Source: Bacillota bacterium (GTDB lineage Bacteria; Bacillota; Clostridia; Acetivibrionales; DTU013). From it: 8,484 nt of DNA. Below, piece by piece: positions 1-4,909 of the stretch. The notes under the pieces were generated by a model. That model was not told the DNA's origin. It searched no databases and saw only the letters and a list, made by a program, of their open reading frames with translations. Position numbers and translations under genes: made by a program. The first letter of the stretch is position 1. Each line of letters starts with the position of its first letter. The stretch spans positions 1 to 8,484 of the forward strand of contig JAEZLF010000015.1 of NCBI GenBank assembly GCA_023435925.1, given 5' to 3'.

Positions 1-12
1 TGCTCTTACAGC

Positions 13-57
13 TTAAAAAGAAGCCCTTTTACCTCGGCTTGAGGATGAAAAGGGCTT
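13..57 (-). terminator. Rho-independent terminator downstream of rho
   Basis: Positions 21-30 (AAGCCCTTTT) and 48-57 (AAAAGGGCTT) form a perfect 10-bp stem. The loop holds a second short stem (CCTC at 32-35 with GAGG at 41-44). Read on the minus strand, the stem is followed by CTTTTT (20-15), the U tract expected of an intrinsic terminator. It lies about 70 bases past the rho stop codon, so it most likely ends the rho transcript. In many Firmicutes rpmE (ribosomal protein L31) follows rho, but that gene would be outside this window and its presence is not shown here. Confidence 0.8.
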
Positions 58-72
58 ACCTTTTAAAAGGTA
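57..72. repeat. 16-bp perfect palindrome beside the rho terminator
   Basis: TACCTTTTAAAAGGTA is a perfect palindrome that abuts the right-hand arm of the terminator stem. In minus-strand RNA its AAAAGG arm could pair either with its own CCTTTT arm or with the CCTTTT of the terminator stem that follows. Mutually exclusive pairings are therefore possible, although the 10-bp terminator stem should be the more stable fold. Confidence 0.5.
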
Positions 73-127
73 TTTACCAGCTAATGATGTCCAAATTACA
101 AGACAAAATCAAAAACGCTTGACAGTC

Positions 128-2584
128 CTATTTGTCAATAAAAGCTTTATTGATGCTATTGACAAAATCCTCATTGGTTCTTGTTTGAGTCAGTTTGCTC
201 AATATCATTTCCGTTACATCCGATGTGCCCAGATTGCTCATGGCCTTCCGGATTGCCCAGATGCTCTCCATTTCCTTCTGATTGAGAAGCAGATCCTCTC
301 TACGGGTACCGGACTTATTGATATCGATTGCCGGGAAAACACGTTTTTCAGACATCTTTCTGTCCAAATGGATTTCCATGTTGCCTGTGCCTTTAAATTC
401 TTCAAAAATAACATCATCCATACGGCTGCCGGTCTCAATCAAAGCTGTCGCAATAATTGTGAGGCTTCCTCCAAACTCGATGTTACGTGCTGAGCCAAAA
501 AATCTCTTGGGGCTGTGAAGTGCGCCCGGGTCAAGACCACCGGATAGGGTTCTGCCTGTGGGTGGTATCGTAAGATTATAGGCTCTGGCCAGCCTCGTGA
601 TACTATCGAGCAGAATGACAACATCTTTTTTATGCTCCACAAGTCTCTGGGCTCTCTCAAGAACCATTTCCGCAACCTTGATATGATGCTCCGGAACCTT
701 GTCGAAGGTGGAATAAATAATCTCTCCTTTAATCGAACGCTGCATATCGGTAACTTCCTCAGGCCGCTCATCGATGAGTAAGACAATCAACTCTATATCA
801 GGGAAATTGGTGGTTATTGCGTTTGCTATTTTTTTCAGAAGTATCGTTTTACCAGCCTTAGGCGGTGAAACAATCATTCCTCTCTGCCCTCTTCCGATGG
901 GGGCAATCAAATCAATAAGTCTTGTAGACAGCTCTCTGGGAGTCGTCTCAAGCGTGATGCGCTCTTCCGGGAATATGGGTGTCAGATGTTCGAAAGGAAC
1001 TCTCTTTGTCGCAACATCCAGCGGATCTCCATTCACTGTCTGAACGTAGAGCAGTGCCTGAAACTTTTCGCCCTCCTTCGGTATTCTGCCCTTTCCCTTA
1101 ACTTTGTCACCGGTCTTCAGTCCAAATCTTCTGATCTGAGAAGGTGATACATAGACGTCCTTATTTCCGGACAGGAAATTATCGCTTCTGAGAAAGCCGT
1201 AACCATCCGGCAATACTTCAAGCACACCCTCGACAGGATCATCCGCTTCAATTTTTTCCGTACCGTTTTGCTGATACTGCCTGTTTTCCTGCTGAGTTCC
1301 CCAGTTTTCTCTTTTTTGTGAATCATAAGGCTTGTAAGAAGGCTTTTCATCTATTCTTACAGGTGTTTCTTCCCTGCCATTTTCGGCACGAACAGCACTA
1401 TCGTCTTCGGCTCGGGTCTGATTTACTACTTCTGTTGCTGCGTATCTGTCTTCAGGCTGCTTGTATTCAACAGGCCTGCGGCGCTCATTCCCTTGCTTTT
1501 GAACTTCGTAAGGCTTGGTATATTTAGGTTTATAGCTGCTTTGTCCTCTTTCAGTGCTTGAAATATGCCTTCTATGAGTAACGGTAGATGGTACGACCTC
1601 TGTTTTTAGCTCAGCCTTGGTCTCTGCAATAGCTTCACTCTTCGATTCAGCACCGGTTACTACCTGATCTTCTTTATCCTCATCTGCTGCCTCTGCGGCC
1701 TTCTCCGGCTCTTGAACAGCCTTTATCTCTGCCGCTTCTCCAGCCTTCTTAGGCTCCTGAACAGCTTTTACCTCTGTTGCTTCAGCGGCCTTCTCCGGTT
1801 CCTGAACAGCCTTTACCTCTGCTGCCTCTGCGGCCTTCTCCGGCTCTTGAACAGCCTTTATCTCTGCTGCTTCAGGCAATTTTTCCATATCCTTATCCGG
1901 TGTCTGCTGTTTGGAATCGGCGGTATTTTGTGCCTCTTCCTTCATTTTTTGAGCTGCTTTGCTGGGCCGTCCTCTTTTCGATTTTCTTGTCACAACAGGC
2001 TCGTTATCATCCTCAGATTTGGCGTCTTCTTTTTTACTCTGCTGGTCGGTATCATTACCGGCCGCTCCTGCTGAGGCCTCCTGCGGCAAATTTGACTGAG
2101 CGGTTTTCATGCTGCTGTCGGACTCATTTAATAAACTACTTGCTGTCGCTTCTTTCGTTTTCTTTTCACTTTTTGTGATTTCTGAGGCGTCCGTCTCCTC
2201 ACTTTTTACACTCCGGGATTTTCTGCCCTTCTTAGCCGCTCCACCGGCAGTCTTCGGAGCAATCTCTTCTTGTGCTTCCGGGGATGCTGATTCCGGAAGC
2301 TTCTCTTCTGTGGCAGCTTCATTGCTGCTTTCTGGAATATCTTCGTTGTCTGCTTTTTTTGGTTTTCTGCCTCTTTTAGGTTTGACTGCCACATCTTCCT
2401 CTTGGCCTTCATTTATGTTCTGACTTTTCCCGGCCGGTACTTTATCGCTTTTGCTGCGCCCGGCTTTATGGATCTTCTCAATCAGCTCTTCTTTGCTGCT
2501 TTTTGCGATATTTCTAATGTGCATCATTTTTGCAATATACTGCAAATCTTCGATTGATTTCGCAGAAAGATTTACTTCGTCCAT
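128..2584 (-). CDS. rho: Transcription termination factor Rho with a large low-complexity insert
   Basis: Rho is a hexameric RNA-dependent ATPase/translocase that ends transcription of untranslated RNA in the cytoplasm. The product has 818 residues, against roughly 420-430 in E. coli and B. subtilis. Residues 1-42 look like the helical Rho N-terminal domain. Residues 43-445 are low-complexity, with AT-hook-like RGRKP (71-75) and RGRPSK (204-209), four 15-residue repeats (239-298) and a Y/Q/N/R-rich stretch (about 348-442). The core follows: the cold-shock RNA-binding domain with YGFLR at 462-466, Walker A SPPKAGKT (573-580), Walker B VVILLD ending at D660, the GGLDPGAL and TGSRMDD loops, and the arginine-finger motif SGTRRED. 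All catalytic elements are present, so the enzyme should be active. ATG at 2584 has AAGGTGGTGG just upstream. The gene has its own promoter about 210 nt upstream. Identity is certain; the role of the insert is unknown. Confidence 0.98.
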   Translation of the reverse strand: MDEVNLSAKSIEDLQYIAKMMHIRNIAKSSKEELIEKIHKAGRSKSDKVPAGKSQNINEGQEEDVAVKPKRGRKPKKADNEDIPESSNEAATEEKLPESASPEAQEEIAPKTAGGAAKKGRKSRSVKSEETDASEITKSEKKTKEATASSLLNESDSSMKTAQSNLPQEASAGAAGNDTDQQSKKEDAKSEDDNEPVVTRKSKRGRPSKAAQKMKEEAQNTADSKQQTPDKDMEKLPEAAEIKAVQEPEKAAEAAEVKAVQEPEKAAEATEVKAVQEPKKAGEAAEIKAVQEPEKAAEAADEDKEDQVVTGAESKSEAIAETKAELKTEVVPSTVTHRRHISSTERGQSSYKPKYTKPYEVQKQGNERRRPVEYKQPEDRYAATEVVNQTRAEDDSAVRAENGREETPVRIDEKPSYKPYDSQKRENWGTQQENRQYQQNGTEKIEADDPVEGVLEVLPDGYGFLRSDNFLSGNKDVYVSPSQIRRFGLKTGDKVKGKGRIPKEGEKFQALLYVQTVNGDPLDVATKRVPFEHLTPIFPEERITLETTPRELSTRLIDLIAPIGRGQRGMIVSPPKAGKTILLKKIANAITTNFPDIELIVLLIDERPEEVTDMQRSIKGEIIYSTFDKVPEHHIKVAEMVLERAQRLVEHKKDVVILLDSITRLARAYNLTIPPTGRTLSGGLDPGALHSPKRFFGSARNIEFGGSLTIIATALIETGSRMDDVIFEEFKGTGNMEIHLDRKMSEKRVFPAIDINKSGTRREDLLLNQKEMESIWAIRKAMSNLGTSDVTEMILSKLTQTRTNEDFVNSINKAFIDK
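1691..1870 (-). repeat. Four tandem 45-bp (15-residue) repeats within rho
   Basis: Residues 239-298 of Rho are four consecutive copies of a 15-residue unit, AAEIKAVQEPEKAAE with small variations (I/V at position 4, EPKKAGE in copy 3). At DNA level the first copy (1826-1870) and the fourth (1691-1735) match at 44 of 45 bases, while the neighbouring copy at 1781-1825 matches the first at 40 of 45. This pattern suggests expansion by unequal recombination or slippage. Copy number may vary between strains. Confidence 0.95.
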
Positions 2585-2802
2585 AATCCACCACCTTATT
2601 TAAATATTATTCTTTGAGTATTAAGCAGAAATCCAACCGAATATCTATGTTCCATAAAACTCTAGAGTATAATCCGCAGGATGTGCACCGCCTATTCACG
2701 TGAATAAAAACGGTTTTTAGCTGCTGTGTAAAACATATGAAACTTCCTAAGTTTAAATAGGGAATCTAAACAATAGAATGATTCTCGATTACTAACTTAA
2801 TT
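2585..2802 (-). promoter_or_regulatory. Long untranslated leader of rho with palindromes
   Basis: No gene is visible in the 349 bases between rho and the upstream gene. If the promoter at 2803-2831 is used, the rho mRNA has a leader of about 210 nt. It contains a 14-bp perfect palindrome TATTCACGTGAATA (2693-2706). Overlapping it by two bases is a 15-nt palindrome TAAAAACGGTTTTTA (2705-2719). There is also a small hairpin AAACTT-CCT-AAGTTT (2740-2754) and the 10-bp palindrome ACTCTAGAGT (2659-2668). Rho commonly controls its own synthesis through attenuation in its leader, as shown in E. coli; that this leader does so is inference. I do not recognise a known riboswitch. Confidence 0.5.
2590..2597 (-). 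promoter_or_regulatory. Ribosome binding site of rho
   Basis: On the minus strand AAGGTGGTGG lies directly before ATT-ATG, so a strong Shine-Dalgarno match sits at a suitable distance from the ATG at 2584. The AGGTGG form recurs before the cysteine-rich gene upstream, which supports both start calls. Confidence 0.75.
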
Positions 2803-2831
2803 ATCATACCATCTGCAAGTACGGTTGTCAA
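2803..2831 (-). promoter_or_regulatory. Sigma-A-type promoter of rho
   Basis: On the minus strand the consensus -35 TTGACA (2831-2826) is separated by exactly 17 bases from TATGAT (2808-2803). The bases before the -10 are TGG, giving an extended -10 element. Transcription should begin near 2796. No equally good promoter lies between here and the rho start. It is placed after the stop of the cysteine-rich gene, so rho can be transcribed independently, although read-through from upstream is also possible because no clear terminator separates the two. Confidence 0.8.
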
Positions 2832-2933
2832 TCTTTTACACGCCTAAAATCAGTTTATAAATTCGCCGCAATACTTCTTATTGCCTCTGTACCGGCCAGG
2901 CTGCCCATACGATTTTCATGCTTTTACAGGAAT

Positions 2934-3614
2934 TCACTTTCCAATTTTATTCACGGATCGTCTGTTGAACAGAGAATCTCCATGATCCATATTATAATGA
3001 AAAACATCCCCGGTTAACAATATCTGACCCCTTGATAAAATATCTTTTAAATCTTTATTTTTTGCGGCAGGAATTTTTTCACTGCACGCACACTTCTCAC
3101 ATCGGAGCAAAATACAATCAGAAAGCAATACCAGATCGATCTCTTCACTTCCGCATTCACAGTATAAATTACCCTTCAGAGCGATATCGTGAATGCAGTT
3201 CAAGGTGTCAAACATGACCTGGGTATTGTTAAAATAGCTTTCATACCCATACGTATCCATCAAGTCGTCAAATTCTTCTTCGAGATTGTCCACTTTCCTG
3301 CGTACAGCTTCATCTCTTCCTGTAAAGCATATTGGCATATCCGTCTCAGGGCAGCTGAAAACAATCGGTTCACCTAATAATATACTGCTTTTTTTAAGCA
3401 GGTAAGTGTGCTCATTTTCACAACCAATGCAGGGTATATTGATTAAGAAACTGTTTTCACCTTCTTGCTTTATAGTTGCATGCGACATTTTACAACGACA
3501 TGATAAACTGTAATCCTTTTTACATAATAACGTAAACAGCGAGATATTAAAAAATTCAAAGCTCCCACAAAATGTACATTTGTAAGCGATGGTTACACTT
3601 GTATCTATCAGCAT
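2934..3614 (-). CDS. Cysteine-rich zinc-ribbon-like protein of unknown function
   Basis: I do not recognise a characterised family. The product has 226 residues from ATG 3614, which is preceded on the minus strand by GAGGTGGG at 3626-3619, a well-spaced ribosome binding site. An in-frame GTG at 3623 would overlap that site and is less likely. It has no signal peptide or membrane segment. Cysteines fall in metal-site-like groups: CTFC near the N-terminus followed by CRC, then PCIGC with SCPET, and near the C-terminus CECG followed by CEKCAC. This suggests three zinc ribbons or knuckles. The middle (EAVRRKVDNLEEEFDDLMD) is charged and probably helical or coiled-coil. The gene lies upstream of rho in the same direction, 349 bases away. 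A zinc-binding cytoplasmic protein, perhaps binding nucleic acid or protein, is inference. Confidence 0.8.
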   Translation of the reverse strand: MLIDTSVTIAYKCTFCGSFEFFNISLFTLLCKKDYSLSCRCKMSHATIKQEGENSFLINIPCIGCENEHTYLLKKSSILLGEPIVFSCPETDMPICFTGRDEAVRRKVDNLEEEFDDLMDTYGYESYFNNTQVMFDTLNCIHDIALKGNLYCECGSEEIDLVLLSDCILLRCEKCACSEKIPAAKNKDLKDILSRGQILLTGDVFHYNMDHGDSLFNRRSVNKIGK

Positions 3615-3716
3615 TTTTCCCACCTCACATAATAATATTCGCTGTTCTAAAAAAAAATCCTCCTTAAATAAGCCAACTTCGTATTTTGAGCCGCCCGCAA
3701 GCTATTCGAAGATATA

Positions 3717-3745
3717 TTGACAGGAAATAAAAAAAGATTTATACT
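3717..3745 (+). promoter_or_regulatory. Sigma-A-type promoter of the DUF6530/GIY-YIG-like operon
   Basis: A perfect -35 TTGACA (3717-3722) is followed after 17 bases by TATACT (3740-3745). Transcription should start near 3752, giving a very short leader of about 30 nt. Such a near-consensus promoter would be strong unless controlled, and the palindromic array at 3743-3770 overlaps its -10 and start site. Confidence 0.85.
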
Positions 3746-3770
3746 AACTTAGTAATTTACTAATTTAGTA
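3743..3770. promoter_or_regulatory. Candidate tandem operator overlapping the promoter
   Basis: Two copies of the palindrome-like unit ACTAAyTTAGTA lie at 3743-3754 and 3759-3770 (11 of 12 bases identical), 16 bases apart. The half-sites ACTAA and TTAGT alternate four times, so overlapping inverted repeats also form, including the perfect TTAGTAA-T-TTACTAA at 3749-3763. The array covers the end of the -10 box, the expected start of transcription and the bases up to the ribosome binding site. This is a typical place for a dimeric repressor. The regulator is not encoded next to it in this window and its family cannot be told from the site alone. Confidence 0.6.
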
Positions 3771-3780
3771 GGGAGAATGC

Positions 3781-4263
3781 ATGATGCAAATACCAACAAC
3801 TTTGAAGCATAAACCAGTTATTATATCGGACAATTACGAAAATATTGATGGACGATATGCCTATCACACCGATGCCAAAGGACTCTCTCTGGGGCTTGCC
3901 CAATGGAATGACCGGGGAAAGGTTGACATTTCAGCAAAGGTCTGGAGATACACGGGAGAAAAATGGTCCCGGCAATCTGAAGAGCTGCCACTGCACCGTG
4001 TACTCGATCTTGCTATTCTGGTGTCCAGAGCAATGCTTCACTTCAGAGAGGCATACCGGTATGAAAAATTATATGACCCGGAAAAGCCGGTAATAGACAG
4101 GGTAGGCTTACAGGGTGACGCTATGACAGTGGCAGTATGTACTGACAATGAAAGGATTGATGAGGATATTCAGCTGTTCAGTCAGGCCCTCAGCAATGAT
4201 GATGAGCTTATTGGTGAACGTTTGCGTACCTTATCGCAGATATTGAAGGATATGGGGTATTAG
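3781..4263 (+). CDS. DUF6530-like protein of unknown function
   Basis: The product is a 160-residue soluble protein without signal peptide or membrane segments. It resembles the Firmicutes family named DUF6530, recognised from features such as GRYAYHTDAKGLSLGLAQW, the tryptophan-rich WRYTGEKWSRQSEELPLHR and the acidic C-terminal half ending LKDMGY. No catalytic motif or metal-binding cluster is obvious, and I know of no established function. Two in-frame ATGs, at 3781 and 3784, follow AGGGAGA (3770-3776). The second has better spacing, so the protein may be one residue shorter. It is the first gene of a likely two-gene operon: its stop is one base before the next ATG. The promoter is near-consensus and apparently operator-controlled. 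The family name is from memory and less sure than the gene itself. Confidence 0.85.
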   Translation: MMQIPTTLKHKPVIISDNYENIDGRYAYHTDAKGLSLGLAQWNDRGKVDISAKVWRYTGEKWSRQSEELPLHRVLDLAILVSRAMLHFREAYRYEKLYDPEKPVIDRVGLQGDAMTVAVCTDNERIDEDIQLFSQALSNDDELIGERLRTLSQILKDMGY

Positions 4264-4264
4264 A

Positions 4265-4651
4265 ATGGATAAAGACAGAAAAAGGGAACTGATTCAGCAA
4301 TACAAGCAAACCAGACCTCTAATGGGGATACTTATCATACAGTCCAGTATATCAAACAAATGCTGTCTCCAGACAGCAAAAAACATGAATGGAGCAATCA
4401 ATGGTACCAGGTTTAGGTTGGATACCGGCACTTACGTAAACAAGGAGCTTCAAAAAGAATGGAAGGAATTTGGTTCGGAGAATTTCAAGATTGAAGTCCT
4501 GGAATACCTTGAATACGATAAAGATGAGTCAAAAACCGACTATTCCGAGGATTTGGCCCTATTACAATCGATTTGGGAAGAGAAGCTTGCAAAAGAGAAT
4601 GTTACATTTTACAAAAAAGCATTGGTAGAAATTGATTCCGGGAAAGGGTAA
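4265..4651 (+). CDS. GIY-YIG-like protein, probably lacking nuclease activity
   Basis: The product has 128 residues and resembles small clostridial proteins placed in the GIY-YIG nuclease superfamily. It has a charged N-terminal helix (DKDRKRELIQQYKQ), then MGILIIQSSISNKCCLQ where GIY...YIG strands would be. The pattern NGTRFRLDTGTYVNKELQKEW...FGSENFKIEVLEYLE follows, typical of the family. The GIY tyrosine is leucine (GIL) and the YIG segment reads CLQ, so the catalytic tyrosines appear lost. The C-terminal half is rich in E/D/K and helical. It starts one base after the DUF6530-like stop, with GGGG (4254-4257) inside the preceding gene as ribosome binding site, so translation is probably coupled. 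A binding or structural role rather than DNA cleavage is inference; the superfamily call is moderate. Confidence 0.8.
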   Translation: MDKDRKRELIQQYKQTRPLMGILIIQSSISNKCCLQTAKNMNGAINGTRFRLDTGTYVNKELQKEWKEFGSENFKIEVLEYLEYDKDESKTDYSEDLALLQSIWEEKLAKENVTFYKKALVEIDSGKG

Positions 4652-4662
4652 TCCCTTTTCCC
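4640..4662 (+). other. Hairpin with the stop codon in its loop
   Basis: GGGAAAGGG (4640-4648) can pair with CCCTTTTCCC (4653-4662, one T bulged) around the loop TAAT, which contains the TAA stop of the GIY-YIG-like gene. No T tract follows, so it is not a classical terminator. It may protect the mRNA 3' end or slow ribosomes and RNases at the stop, which is inference. Confidence 0.45.
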
Positions 4663-4713
4663 ATCCCCATGTATAGGAAATTGAAAACATAATTTACAAT
4701 ACCATATAAAAGT

Positions 4714-4753
4714 AAGGGATAGGTCCGACGGTGCAATCCGCTGCCTATCCCTT
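4714..4753. terminator. Probable bidirectional terminator between convergent genes
   Basis: AAGGGATAGG (4714-4723) and CCTATCCCTT (4744-4753) form a perfect 10-bp stem around a 20-base loop that can close further by CGG/CCG pairing. On the plus strand it is followed by GTTCTATT. On the minus strand it is followed by ACTTTTATA, the better U tract. It sits 62 bases after the GIY-YIG-like gene and about 157 bases after the end of the convergent SLH gene, so it could stop both transcripts. The rest of the 258-base gap holds no supported gene. Confidence 0.65.
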
Positions 4754-4909
4754 GTTCTATTAATTTAATGCCTGCGTAGCGAAACATACCATTTCCTTAA
4801 GCAAGTTCATTTTATAACGCATGAGTTCAAAGAAAATTTTTCGTCGGTACCCGCTACTTATAGGAGTGAGGGACATCTTTCGCCTCGTTACAGTTCCAAT
4901 CCGGACATG

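Noticed and set aside
119..493. Open frame of 124 codons on the plus strand
   Set aside because: It lies antisense to the conserved catalytic end of rho and encodes nothing recognisable.
1691..1870. CRISPR-like regular repeats
   Set aside because: The 45-bp units are contiguous, in frame within rho and have no spacers.
1712..2178. Leucine- and phenylalanine-rich plus-strand frames that look like membrane proteins
   Set aside because: They are the antisense of the E/K/A-rich repeats of Rho; the repetitive composition arises from that gene.
2664..2680. TATACT-like -10 box close to rho on the minus strand
   Set aside because: No acceptable -35 lies 16-18 bases upstream, and a near-consensus promoter exists at 2803-2831.
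2885..2933. Possible terminator after the cysteine-rich gene (GCCT/AGGC around 2884-2902)
   Set aside because: The stem is short and imperfect and no T tract follows it on the minus strand.
3615..3623. GTG 3623 as start of the cysteine-rich gene
   Set aside because: It overlaps the ribosome binding site GAGGTGGG, which is spaced correctly for ATG 3614.
3651..3665. Strong Shine-Dalgarno match AAGGAGGA on the minus strand followed by a run of T
   Set aside because: No start codon with an open frame follows; the nearest ATG is followed at once by a stop (ATGTGA).
4602..4787. Minus-strand frame of 61 codons
   Set aside because: It runs through the terminator hairpin and the end of the opposite gene, with no ribosome binding site or recognisable domain.
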